The notes: generated by a model not told the origin, from the letters alone. DNA of 64,000 nt from Mesostigma viride (GCA_009746045.1 RPFO01000165.1:186001-250000); one strand, 5' to 3'. Numbered from the stretch's first letter, positions 32,941-42,824 are shown. Numbers and translations are program-made.

Positions 32941-33597
32941 AGTTAGCATATTGGGGCACCAATGTGCTAGGTGGATGCAGGTTGAGGAGACCTTTCCAAC
33001 GCCGTGTCAACCGCCTAGAACAGACGAGGGACTAGAGAGATATCAGGTCCCGAAGTACTGCCGACCGGCGGGCGGGGGCGGTGCACTCTCAGGGCATAGT
33101 GGACAGGACACGTGGCAGGCAGTGCCTGCACAGGCTTAGCCTGAACCATCGCGTGACTGGGACACAGTGTACTGAGGACGCAACGGTCCTGTGGCTAGTA
33201 GAAGCCAGTAGCCAGCCAGCAGGTCTGCAAGGATGTAAGTCCATGCAGAACTGTGGCAGGTCCTGTGCTGTCCTAGACACAGGATAGCCAGAGATTCCTG
33301 TATGCTGCCTACAACGAGGATGCAGGGCAGCGATACGAGGCTCTGGCAAAGTAGCGTTGCACAGCGTTGCTCATGACCGAGGAACAAGGATGGATCGAAC
33401 GAGGTTGCATATAGCTCGAGGCTCAACGAGGCAACGAGCGTCTTCACACATGAACCTTGGTCGTCACGACGAGTGGCGAGCCTATCGAGGGTCGTAGGCC
33501 TGGTGTGAGGATAAAGGTTGCTAGCCAGCAGCCTAGGGTCATTCCAGCCAGCAAGACCAGGAGCTCACAAGCTCTGCTGACGAGTTGCTGTGCAAAT
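32941..33597 (+). repeat. 5' LTR of HG-2
   Basis: Begins AGTTAGCATATTGGGG and is clearly related to the HG-1 LTR (for example the CTTTCCAACGCCGTG block). The end is set at 33597 because CGTACTATTGC, the first internal sequence of HG-1, follows. The end (TGTGCAAAT) is less symmetrical than in HG-1. Near the end GAGCT-CACA-AGCTC (33561-33574) forms the same bulged hairpin as HG-1. Confidence 0.82.
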
Positions 33598-33608
33598 CGT
33601 ACTATTGC
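33598..33608 (+). promoter_or_regulatory. HG-2 primer-binding position
   Basis: CGTACTATTGC, identical to HG-1 over 11 bases although the sequence around it differs. The first ten bases are complementary to CAATAGTACG at 40415-40424. Confidence 0.7.
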
Positions 33609-33622
33609 TTCCAAGCGTTTTC

Positions 33623-34766
33623 ATGTCTGGTTCATCGTCAAGCAGCCACGGTGCTGGTGAGGCGAACGAGCAGCGGGATTTGCAAGCGTTTTTCCCATAC
33701 CGTAACCAAGCGAACGCCCCAGCGTTCGTGCAAGCGGCCTACGTAGCGAGGCACTTGGCAGAAGAGGGGTGGGTGGCGGTTTGTGGGGGAGGCAACAGGC
33801 CAGCGGCGGCGGACCCGATTGTTCAAAGGGCTCGCATCGTGATTTCCCCGGGTGAGACAGGGCGGGTGGCGGTGGAGGAGTTGGTGCGTATTCGAGACGC
33901 GGTAGCTGAAACAGCCAACAACGTAGAGGTAGCCTATCAGGGCGGCCATATAACGTTAGCCGGTCTCGACCTAGCCAGGGAGGCGCTTAGCCAGATCGTG
34001 GCGACAGGGCTCGGCAGCACAAGGCTGTTCAACCACTGGGTGGCTACTGTCAGCGGTGCTGGGGGAGGGGGTACCGGACGCCGACATAATCCGGAACGCC
34101 AGAGCTCGCGAGGTTGTGAATCCGTTGAGCACGGCGGAGGAATTTGCTCAAACCATTGAGAATCTGGTTTCGGTCCTTTTGCAAGAGTCGAGAGGTTACG
34201 CGGACAGGTTCTATATTACCACACAGCCTTTCGGGGTGTACTCCAGGCTTGACACGCCAAGGCCGGAAGCCACCTCAGCGTGGGGTCCGGAGGTGGAGAT
34301 AGTCACGGGCGTCGAGAAGACGCCTGAGGACGTCCATTACGAGTGGACCGACAAGCCAGATGGCTCCGTAAAGCGCTCGGCCCAGCAGATAAACGAGGGC
34401 GACGGCACTACAGCGACCTACGAGGAGAGGCAGAGGGCAGATCTGCACGTCCCTCGTGAGGTGACTCACGAGTACGATCGTTACGGCCGCGGCGAGCAGA
34501 ACGAGCTTGCTGGAGGCGGTAAGCGGTGGGTACGCAACCTCGCCTGGCATCGCAATCCAGGTGAAGAGCAGCACCCGGTAGAACGCAAAGAAGACGGGCG
34601 ACCAGTAACCTGCGTGCTGGGAGAGTTTAACTCAGACCTCCAGATCGTCGCAGCAGCAGCAGCCACACCGGTTGCTGGGGGTGCTGAGGAGCGTAAGGAT
34701 CGTGAGGAGTCGCAGGCGAGTGCAGGCCAGGAGGCGGCCTCGTCTGGGGTAGGTGCGTCGGCCTGA
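33623..34766 (+). CDS. HG-2 extra ORF before gag (aORF)
   Basis: About 380 residues from ATG 33623 to TGA 34764-34766 with one frame change near 34060, in a G-run (GGGGGAGGGGG). The N-terminal half is helical (FVQAAYVARHLAEEGWVAV, VAYQGGHITLAGLDLARE, FNHWVATV). The middle contains TIENLVSVLLQESRGYADRFY, then a region ending QQINEGDGTTATYEERQ, and the tail is Ala/Glu-rich. No known domain, signal peptide or membrane span is visible. A separate gag start follows 47 bp later (34814). Homologue: HG-1 21951-23094. Function unknown; a silencing suppressor, RNA-binding or matrix-like protein are only guesses. Confidence 0.65.
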
Positions 34767-34813
34767 GTGGTTCCAGCAGCCATATCTGTGTGTGTTGTCT
34801 TTAGTGTTCTATA

Positions 34814-36169
34814 ATGCTTCGTAGCACGCGCGGGAGCGGCAGCGGGAGCGGGGCGAATGATGGCGGTGGTGAGGCAAGGGCGGATACTGGAGGCCCCGCC
34901 AGCGTCGTGCCAGAGGGACAAGCAATCCCAACGGCAGAGGGCGCCAATGGCAGGAGGGCATCCAACCGGAAGAGGAAGGAGGTGGCACAAGGGGAGGAGC
35001 GTGCGGGGTGGCCAACTGACCGGGCGTGGTGCTGACGGGGGTGGGCCAGGAGGAGACTGATCGTCAAGGCACGGGTAAGAGACCTCGTGTGCCTGACTCT
35101 GCTGTCTCTCCACCTGCATCTAATGTTCCTGGGCCTTCAGCAGCGGTAGGAGCTCCTGTCATTGGCAGTGACCCTCGTGCTTTGCCTGGGACTAGACCTC
35201 ACATGAGTGCTGTGGCTGTGATGAATGGCCAGAAGCCTCTCAAGCCTCCTCTGGGACAGGAAGAGCTAGACAAGTGGTTGGAGGATATGGAGCTGGTGTC
35301 ATGCTCTGTAGATCCCACTGTCAACCTTGTGCAGGTATTCCACACATCCACGACTAATAGGGATTCCAGTGAGCGTGTGAGGGATAAGGCTGGGCAAGCT
35401 GTCAAGGACAAGCTGACCTGCATGGTCTCAGTTCCTAGAGGGCCTACGTCAGGAGTTCTCTGATAAGGTACTCAACCTCACTAATCACTATAAGCTCAGC
35501 TATGATACCTTTGAGATCAAGGGCACAATAGCTGAGGAGCTGCAGCGGCTCACACGCATCAGGGAGAAGGGGGCCAAGCATGGCTTCAATCTGACTGACA
35601 GAGCAGTGGCAGATTACTTCCTGGATCGCATGGGGCTGAGTGTGGATGGGAGAAATGCAGCTAGGATGTTTGCTGATCAGACAGATGGGACGTGGCCAGC
35701 CTTGCAAAAGGTTATTTTCAATATCCGTCCATCTGACAATGCTGCTTGCAAGGCAATCCAGGTGACTGGTGCCCCTTCAGCCTCCGCTCATCAGGTCCAT
35801 GGTGATGCCCCTGGGCAGGGTGCTCAGGGAGAAACCAGGCCTAGTAGGCGTCAGAGGGCTAACAGGCGCAGGCAGAATGGTAACCAGGGTGGCAAGGGCC
35901 AGCAGCAGGGATCCAAAGGCAAGGGTCAGCAGCAGGCTGGTGGTCACCAGGGTGGTCAGCAGAACAAGGGTGGCCAAGGGCAAGGCAAGAGCCAGGGCCA
36001 GGGCACCCAGGCCAGTCAGAGCAGCCAGAACCAGGGTGGCCTGAAGAAGGCTGCTGCTGGGAAGGATGACAAATGCTTTGGATGTGGCAGGACGGGTCAT
36101 TGGCGACGTGACTGCCCAGACCAGGCCAAGTCTGCTGGAGCAGGCTCTGGCCAGGTGGGTAAGCCATGA
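34814..36169 (+). CDS. gag: HG-2 gag
   Basis: ATG 34814 follows TTCTATA, as in HG-1 (TATATA). Frame changes lie near 35030 and 35430. Blocks: charged N terminus, then TRPHMSAVAVMNGQKPL at about 35190, a helical capsid region (ELDKWLEDMELVSCSVDP, FSDKVLNLTNHYKLSYDTF), ADYFLDRMGLSVDGRNAARMF at about 35610, a Gln/Gly/Lys-rich repeat (35830-36050) and a CCHC knuckle CFGCGRTGHWRRDC at 36073-36114. The stop is TGA at 36167-36169. It would form the particle shell and bind the element RNA. Confidence 0.82.
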
Positions 36170-36172
36170 CTT
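36167..36172 (+). promoter_or_regulatory. HG-2 gag-pol stop TGA-CTT
   Basis: TGA followed by CTT; the pol frame continues directly in the same frame (CTTGAGATGTTG...). Same design as HG-1 (TGA-CTA). A readthrough product would be Gag-Pol; restart at the ATG at 36176 is an alternative. Confidence 0.55.
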
Positions 36173-36175
36173 GAG

Positions 36176-38356
36176 ATGTTGTCCCCTGTAAATAGTCAAT
36201 CACCCCTAGTGGGACGAACAGTTGTACATAGTAATGGGGGTGTCCCTCTTGTGCAGCAGCAAGGGGTTGGGAATGATGAGGTGCTTCCACTCAATGATTG
36301 CAATAACGCTGCTGCAGCAGTGGAATTCCCTGTGCCTGTGGCAGGTGCAGGGTCTCCAGTTGTTGGGGTTGACTCTGGGAGTCAAGCCGCCAGACTGGAA
36401 GGACCTGCAGCTTCTGTGGGAACCGGGGCTGGCTCTGGGAGCCGAGCTACCTTGGAGGAGGTCCCTGGAGCAAGAGAACAGCAGGTGGGTCGTGCTATCC
36501 CAAGCACACAGTCTTTGTCACGTTCCTCTCTGTGCAGCCAGGCTGACAGGGGGTTGAGCTATGCTCAGGCTGGAAACACACTACACCATATCTTTGGCCA
36601 TTCTAAGCAGGCAGAGATGTTTGCTTGGAAGATTGGCAAGGAGCCTTTGCTTGAGGCCTGCAGTGCAGCTGCTCAGAATTGTGTCTGTCAGGAGAATGCT
36701 GTTCGCCTCCCACAGTCCCATGCCAGAGAACCTGCTAGAGAGCGGGGGGATATCCAGGTGGACATCCAACACATCAGGGGCATGTATCTGTTGGTGGGGG
36801 TGGATAGGTTTAGCAGATATAGGTTGCTGACCATTCTTCCTGGAATGCAGGAGCATCAGCTGTTGATGGGTCTCCAGTCTTTGTTGCCAGGCTTTGGGGT
36901 GTACACCAAGGTGCAAGCTGACTTGCAGTTTGACTGCTTGATCAAGCTGGCTGACCAGCTTCCTTGTAAGTTGGTAGTGGTCCCTAGGGAATGCCATCGG
37001 CAGCAGGGAGCTGTAGAGAGATCTATACGTGAAGTAAAAACAGTGGTGCTAGCAGCTAGGAGTGTGCCTGTTGTGGCATCAGCTCTAGAGAAAGCAGCTT
37101 GGTGTAAGGGGATTGAGGAGCAGCTTAACCACAGGGTAACCTATTACTATGATGGTGTGGCAGTCTCTCCCCTGGCATTGCAGTTTGGTATGCTATCACA
37201 GGACGTGGTGGCAGCCTGCCTGAAGAAGGCAGACAGGGTGTTTTCCAGATTGAGGCGTAAGGACAAGGGTTGGAAAATGCTGAGGCCCCAGGTGGGACTG
37301 AGGGTCAGGATGTGGAAGGAACCGTCATTACCAGGCAAGCGTGGCAAGTGGCAAGATGGGCAGGTAACCCATGTTGAAGAAGCTAACCATTCTTGTCTGG
37401 TGGCTTTGGAGAGTAATCCCAAGCACGTGTACAGGCTATCCTGGGCTCACGTCAAGGAGAGAAGGCCAACTGCAATCTGGCCTGAAGACGGCCCTGATCC
37501 TCCCTTGGAGGGAGATGAGCAGGATGAGAGCCAGGCAGCAGATGCTAACCCACCATGCTTGGATTATGGTCTGTCCTGGATGGATGAGGGTGAGCAGGAG
37601 TCTGCTGAGACGTCTGTCACAAGGCCAGAGGTGGCCAGGGCTGCACCACAGTCCAGGGGGCTGCTTATGGCGGACATCATTCGAGCTCTGCAGAACAGCA
37701 AGCGTGATCCCAAGGTATCTAAGCTCACGGGATGGGGGTCATGTGGGGCACCAGCACTAGAAGTGGATACCAACTCACAGGTGTCCATTCTAAGGGTAGA
37801 GGATGCTGCAGGCTTGCAGTGGTCATCCCCTAGCTGCCTAGCTGTGTCTGATTTCTCTGGGAATGTGTCCATGAAGATCTTGGGAGAAGTGAGTGTGCCT
37901 ATCCTGGGGGTGCCCACCACGTTCAGTGTGGTTGAAGGGTATCAGGGGCCTGCCATTCTAGGTCAGAACTTCTTGTGCTTACCAGGGGTGAGGATATCCT
38001 CTGAGGAGCTAGCATTAGAAGGGCAGGGCCGCCTTCCCTTGCAGAGATATCGCTACTCTCAGGGTCTTAGTGTGGCTGTAAGGGCTGTGAGGGGTCAAGA
38101 GGCAGAGGGTCCTGATACAAAGGAGCCCATTGCTGGGGACCTGCTGATCCTCCCTACTACGTTTGACCCACGTGAGTTGGGTGTGCAGAGGTACCAGATC
38201 CCAGGAACGAGTCCTGTACCTTGGCGCAAGCTAGTGGAGATGATGCAAAGCCCCAAGATGGCTAAGGCATGGACTCTTGGCTTTGTTGCTTCTGGGCATG
38301 AGTGGATAGTTGCCAACTGTGCAGAGCCTGTAGATGTCCTCCCTGAGGATCACTGA
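36176..38356 (+). CDS. pol: HG-2 pol part 1: integrase then retropepsin
   Basis: 726 codons, intact. Residues 1-120 are a variable linker. Residues 130-170 hold an HHCC-type zinc region (LHHIFGHSKQ ... CSAAAQNCVCQ). The integrase core follows with D in QVDIQHI (36761-36763), D in VQADLQFD (36919-36921) and E in GAVERSIREVK (about 37015), then a basic C-terminal part. Residues 500-625 form an aspartic protease: active site EVDTNSQVSI (Asp codon 37766-37768), DFSGNVSMKILGEVSVPILG, and the closing motif PAILGQNFL near 37955. Ordinary Copia elements have PR before IN; here no PR is found between the gag knuckle and IN. RT begins at the end of this frame. Confidence 0.85.
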   Translation: MLSPVNSQSPLVGRTVVHSNGGVPLVQQQGVGNDEVLPLNDCNNAAAAVEFPVPVAGAGSPVVGVDSGSQAARLEGPAASVGTGAGSGSRATLEEVPGAREQQVGRAIPSTQSLSRSSLCSQADRGLSYAQAGNTLHHIFGHSKQAEMFAWKIGKEPLLEACSAAAQNCVCQENAVRLPQSHAREPARERGDIQVDIQHIRGMYLLVGVDRFSRYRLLTILPGMQEHQLLMGLQSLLPGFGVYTKVQADLQFDCLIKLADQLPCKLVVVPRECHRQQGAVERSIREVKTVVLAARSVPVVASALEKAAWCKGIEEQLNHRVTYYYDGVAVSPLALQFGMLSQDVVAACLKKADRVFSRLRRKDKGWKMLRPQVGLRVRMWKEPSLPGKRGKWQDGQVTHVEEANHSCLVALESNPKHVYRLSWAHVKERRPTAIWPEDGPDPPLEGDEQDESQAADANPPCLDYGLSWMDEGEQESAETSVTRPEVARAAPQSRGLLMADIIRALQNSKRDPKVSKLTGWGSCGAPALEVDTNSQVSILRVEDAAGLQWSSPSCLAVSDFSGNVSMKILGEVSVPILGVPTTFSVVEGYQGPAILGQNFLCLPGVRISSEELALEGQGRLPLQRYRYSQGLSVAVRAVRGQEAEGPDTKEPIAGDLLILPTTFDPRELGVQRYQIPGTSPVPWRKLVEMMQSPKMAKAWTLGFVASGHEWIVANCAEPVDVLPEDH

Positions 38357-39758
38357 CCAGCTGCTCAGGTCGATGTTTGTCCTCAAGGTGGATGGCGTGC
38401 AGGTGCCACATGTTAGACCAGTTGTGACTGAGTACCATGGCACTGGACAGTTAGCAGATGAGGAGCTTTACACACAAGGGATGCTGCATGATACATGGAG
38501 GATTTTGTTGTGCATTTACTTGTCTTTTCTGAACAAGGGGATACCCTATAGCTCTGTGTTGGTAGATTTCAAGAGGGCTTTTCTGAAGGGTGATAAGCAG
38601 GAAGCACAGGATACTTGGCGCACAATACCCCCTTTCTTTGTTAAGGTGCCTGCAGTGTGGAGGGCAGAGCTGAAGGCGAGGTATCTGAGGATTCTCAAAG
38701 GCGTGGAAGGCCTTAGATCGAGTCCCATCATATGGAGGAAGAGCTTGGAGAAGTACCTCAGGTCTGTCTGTGGTCTCTCAGTCTCTCCAGTTGATCCTTG
38801 TCTGTTTCAGGGTAGCTATGAGGGGCTGCCAGCGTTTGCCTCCCTGCATGGTGATGATCTGCATCTCCTGGGCCATCCCACTTGGCAAGAGTTGACTCTG
38901 GCCAGGATCCAGAAACGGTTTGAACTGGGTAAGATCCAGTACATGGTTGAGAATGAGCCCATGGTGTTTTGTGGAATGCAGGCGACCTTGGTCCATCAGC
39001 AGGGTACATGGTCCATCCAGCTGGAGGGTGGTAAGGATTATCCTCAGCAGATCATAGATGCCTTGCAGGAGCCCATCACCCAGGCCAGATGTGCAACAAT
39101 ACGAGGTATGTTGGCATGGCTGGCCAGCATTTGTGCTCCTGACCTGTTGGTACTGAGTCGGTTGACCGATTCCCAACTGGTTGAGGTGGGTGCTGAGAGA
39201 GTGGTAGAGGCTGTTCGCATGTCTCCCCCTCTCATGCTGGGTCCTTTGGATTTGTACAGGCCTTTTGACATGATGCTCTATGTGGACAGTTCTATGGATA
39301 GTAGGAAGGTCACAGAGGTCAGGGGCCGTGCAGCAGCATTAATATCCCTGGTGCAGGAACAGTCCTCTCTGGTCTGCTGGTACAGTCGGTTGCAAAACAG
39401 GGTAACTCCCAGCAGTGACATTGCTGAGTGCAGGGCAATCTGTGAAGGGCTTCATACTGCTCTTTACTTGAGGGAGCTATTTTACCAGCTATGTCAAGTG
39501 GCTTCCTGTCGGTTGCAGATGCACACACTGGTAAGAACTGACAGCATGGGCATGGTGCAGTTTGTGCACAGGCAGCTGGCCAGGAGCAGGGACCTTGATT
39601 ATTTGTTGCTCAAGGAAATGTCTTGCTTAGCTAACATTGAACATGTGGCTGGCGTGGACAACCCTGCAGATGCTCTCACCAAGCTGGAGGAGAAGGCTGA
39701 GCTGCAATACCCTTTGCTTCGTGGGCTCATGGCCTCCAAGGGGGGAGGGCCAGAGTAG
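38334..39758 (+). CDS. pol: HG-2 pol part 2: reverse transcriptase and RNase H
   Basis: 474 codons in a frame one step from part 1 (change near 38345; HG-1 has no break here, so this is a copy-specific indel). RT motifs: RPVVTEYHG, VDFKRAFLKG (about 38560), SSPIIWRKSLEKYL, active site HGDD at 38847-38858, FELGKIQYMVENEP. RNase H: YVDSSMDSRKVTEVRG (about 39280), SSDIAECRAICEGLH, RTDSMGMVQFVHRQLARSRDLDY, and AGVDNPADALTKLEE (about 39650) like the Copia C-terminal DILTK. Cytoplasmic particle enzyme. The closest class is Copia by the DIKRAFL-type motif and the RNase H layout. Confidence 0.87.
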   Translation: MSSLRITDQLLRSMFVLKVDGVQVPHVRPVVTEYHGTGQLADEELYTQGMLHDTWRILLCIYLSFLNKGIPYSSVLVDFKRAFLKGDKQEAQDTWRTIPPFFVKVPAVWRAELKARYLRILKGVEGLRSSPIIWRKSLEKYLRSVCGLSVSPVDPCLFQGSYEGLPAFASLHGDDLHLLGHPTWQELTLARIQKRFELGKIQYMVENEPMVFCGMQATLVHQQGTWSIQLEGGKDYPQQIIDALQEPITQARCATIRGMLAWLASICAPDLLVLSRLTDSQLVEVGAERVVEAVRMSPPLMLGPLDLYRPFDMMLYVDSSMDSRKVTEVRGRAAALISLVQEQSSLVCWYSRLQNRVTPSSDIAECRAICEGLHTALYLRELFYQLCQVASCRLQMHTLVRTDSMGMVQFVHRQLARSRDLDYLLLKEMSCLANIEHVAGVDNPADALTKLEEKAELQYPLLRGLMASKGGGPE

Positions 39759-40181
39759 ACCAAACAGCCTTGCTCTAGGTGGGAGGCATCCCAGTGGGCT
39801 GGGCAGCCACGTGGTGGCTGACAGCAGGTCCTTCAGAGTTCAGACACACTCTGCTGGACAGGGGTCAGGGTGGAGTCACTCCCCTGGCTGAGAATTTCGC
39901 CTGGCTCTGTCATGGAGCTGCAGAAGAGTCTTAAGGACTTTGTAATGGGCCTTGGGTCTTCATGGAATGGACCCTGCAAGGGCAGCCCAAGTGTTGGCTC
40001 TAACAGGTTGCTGTACATTTGTATATATTCTCTGTAACCAACCTGTTGCATGCTAATAAAATCCCTGGTTGTGTGACCATGTTGGACGTGGTTGCCAGGG
40101 GCCTCACTATGGGTTATACTTCTTTATAATAAAACATAATCTTGTTATTGTCATGTCTTGTTGTTTGTGATGCTCAGTTCC

Positions 40182-40229
40182 AGGAGCTGATCCAAACCTG
40201 GAGGATATGGGGTGGGGTTCGATTCCCCA
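40182..40229 (+). promoter_or_regulatory. tRNA-like T-arm hairpin with perfect B-box in HG-2
   Basis: CCAGG...CCTGG stem, then TGGGG-TTCGATT-CCCCA. GGTTCGATTCC matches the Pol III B-box consensus. Same position as in HG-1. Confidence 0.5.
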
Positions 40230-40403
40230 GCTGACCTCAGCCTGGCATGTGTGAATCCCGAGTTTATCCCTCAGTGAGGACATGGGCTCCCCATGTGTTG
40301 GCTAACATTTGTCAGGGCTCTCTCAGTCTTTGGAAGGATTTAAAAGATAAGGGAGGCTACGTGGCGGGCGCCATATGAACGGGCGCCTGTGATAACTGGA
40401 TGA

Positions 40404-40431
40404 CCAGGAACTCACAATAGTACGTTCATGG
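40404..40431 (+). promoter_or_regulatory. HG-2 3' UTR hairpin carrying the PBS complement
   Basis: CCAGGAAC and GTTCATGG pair (one mismatch) around the 12-base loop TCACAATAGTAC. CAATAGTACG at 40415-40424 is the complement of 33598-33607. Confidence 0.65.
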
Positions 40432-40737
40432 ACTCCTCTATCCAAACTCCTCTGACTAAGTGAAGACCTAACTTTAATCTACACCAGCCAGGTTCCCAAA
40501 GAAAGGGTTGGGATGTCATGTGGGTCAGAGGGCAACCTTTGAACCAATGAGCAGGCCTAGCTAATATTTGGAGGCACCTCAGGTTCCAAAACAAAAGGCA
40601 GGTCTGGTCTCTGGGAGGGATCAGATGTCTGATGAGCGCTCCCACGGTCCTAAATTTAGGACTTTGTCCTAAATCGTCCTAGTGGTCACTATAACCGAGG
40701 TACCGGGGGGGGGGGTCACTATATGGACCGTACCCCA

Positions 40738-41482
40738 TGTTGAAAGAACTAATGGGTTTGCCTTCTACAATGCTTGTGATTGAAACCCAAATGTGCCTGT
40801 CCTTGCAGGTACAGGCTATGGAGGATGGGAGCAAAGAGACAGAGACTCAGTTTGAGGCAGAATGATAGTGAGGAGTACCTTAGGCAAGGCTCCTCAGTTG
40901 TTTTATTAACTCGAGGAAAAAACACAGGCAGAAAACTGGAATGACCTGATTGGCTGGCTAGGAATGTGCCTAGGAATATTCTCATGTAATACTCAGGCCA
41001 CCAATCAGGTTAGGTCAGTGTACAGGCTACCAATCAGATCTAGACAAGAATAAATCTTATCTTGTAACTGCTGTACAGTCTTATCTTGTAACTGATGTAC
41101 AGCCTTAACTTGTAACTGCTGCACAGTAATCTAACTATTTAATAAAAGATCTCTCTATGTGTGATCTGATGATGATGAAGTAAATCTGGCGTGAACATAT
41201 CAGCGCCACATCTGACATGCACAGTGTACATGTCAATCAGTCAGCTGTCCTGTCATAGATTCTCATCTCACATGTCATAGGTCAGCTGACATAGACAGAT
41301 TTGTCAGCTGCCTATAAGGATCCACTTGGCATAGGTACTAATCCCTGATTACTAAAACTGGCCACAACTTTCTCATTTGTGGGCCAAATCCAACGGGATA
41401 AAGAACAGTGGCTCCTGTACAAGAGCCTCTATCTATCTAGCCAGGTCAGGTGGGTACAAATACAAGGACCATGTCCTTGACA
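40738..41482 (-). repeat. 3' LTR of Copia-3
   Basis: 745 bp; on the minus strand begins TGTCAAGGACATGG and ends TTTCAACA. Apparently identical to 44986-45730. Confidence 0.95.
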
Positions 41483-42824
41483 CCCCCTTACAACACATGA
41501 CCTTGCTCTAGTGCTATCCTGTCAAGTATAACACTTAGAGGAAAAGCTCTCAGCCATAGCTAAGTCAAGCCTTGACCAAACATAGGACTCTAGAATTAAA
41601 TTCAGTACTCACTATCAAGGTGACATTTGGGTACAACCTTGACACCCCCCTTACCCACATGGCACCAAACCAAAAATGGGATGCAACCCAGGCCAGTGGT
41701 AAGGATCAAACACTAACTGATCACGGGTAAGTGGGCGAAAAACATCCACCCCCCTCGCTAGCAAACACCGTGGTCAAAGTAGTCAAAAGACGATCTCCAC
41801 GGAAACTGGAAACTGGAACTCCGGACCGGTGACGCGCCGAGTGTCCAACGAAAGCAGCAGGAAAGATTGCCGCATCGCCCAGCAACTAGCATGTGTTGCC
41901 AAGTCAAAAACTTCGTTGGGAAGATGCGCTTTGGATCACACCCCCCTCACTCTAGCGTCGCCTGAAAACATGAAGAAGCACACAAAATGCTCTAACACAG
42001 GCAAACTCTTAGACAATGCAGGGGACATGATGTATGATTAACGCATAAAACATGTGATTAACGACATAAAGCATCCGACCTACGGCAGAGCACCAACGGT
42101 GAACAAGGAGCAGAACACGTAGTCCTGAAACACCTTAATCACACAGGTAACTAACATAAACCGACATAGTCATGGATCTTAGCATTAGCCAACATGAACG
42201 AACTGAAAAGACAGCTCTGATTAACCAACGATAGTTGAAAGCGACTAAAAACGGGACATGAAGCGACGACAAAGTCAGGAGCACAAACGCAGGCTATGTA
42301 CAAAAGACACAACCGCAAACTGCATGAACAAACCTAGCATGCAACGAGAAAGTATGCCCTAAGAATGGGCAACACACACGACATGAAATGAACGTGCAGA
42401 TTGACCACAAAAAGGGTCAGCAAGAACGGAGACATGGCCAGCAAACCGGCGCTAGCCAAACGTACCAAGATTACAAAGAACTTGGAAAACATACCATTGC
42501 TGGTAGAAGAACGTCATGGGGACGATGAACACAGGTGGTCTAGAACTCAAATAACGCATCCCGACGAAGCGCTATGAAAAAGTCTAGCAGAAACAAAACA
42601 AGACTATGCGAGATGCATAAGGCCGGAAGGACCCCGCACCTAACAGCACAATAGACCACAAAATATTCGTGTCTAAAGCAATTTTTCACGAACGAAAAAC
42701 AGTGGCGACTTGAGATCATAGGGGTTAGTTAAGCTAGCTATCAAATTCCCAACGAACGTGACCATAGCGCATCCCCAAAAATCGCCATGAAAATAGCGGA
42801 AGCAGGGCTCCCGCACCGACCGCC
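41483..42824 (-). other. Copia-3 non-coding 3' region with polypurine tract
   Basis: 1.3 kb where integrase and RT would be in a full element. The minus strand ends in TAAGGGGGG next to the LTR, the purine tract. No ORF of note. Confidence 0.75.

Larger units (their letters stand above)
32941..40645 (+). mobile_element. HG-2, Copia-related element (main part)
   Basis: Second, better preserved HG element, homologous to HG-1 over its whole length. It has a 657-bp 5' LTR, extra ORF, gag, TGA, IN, PR, RT, RH and the structured 3' region. At 40646 it is broken by element T. Sequence like the missing end (purine tract and first LTR bases) reappears at 61607-61714, so the 3' LTR was displaced by nested insertions and is not in the window. 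Confidence 0.85.
39759..40645 (+). other. HG-2 structured 3' untranslated region
   Basis: Colinear with HG-1 28062-28985. Contains the T-arm-like hairpin (40213-40229), the GGCGCC hairpin (40367-40387) and the PBS-complement hairpin (40404-40431). Interrupted at 40646. Confidence 0.75.

Noticed and set aside
36360-36420. DSGSQ motif before integrase in HG-2 as the missing canonical Copia protease
   Set aside because: Lies in a low-complexity Gly/Ala/Val-rich linker, no flap or closing ILG motif follows, and HG-1 and HG-3 do not conserve it.
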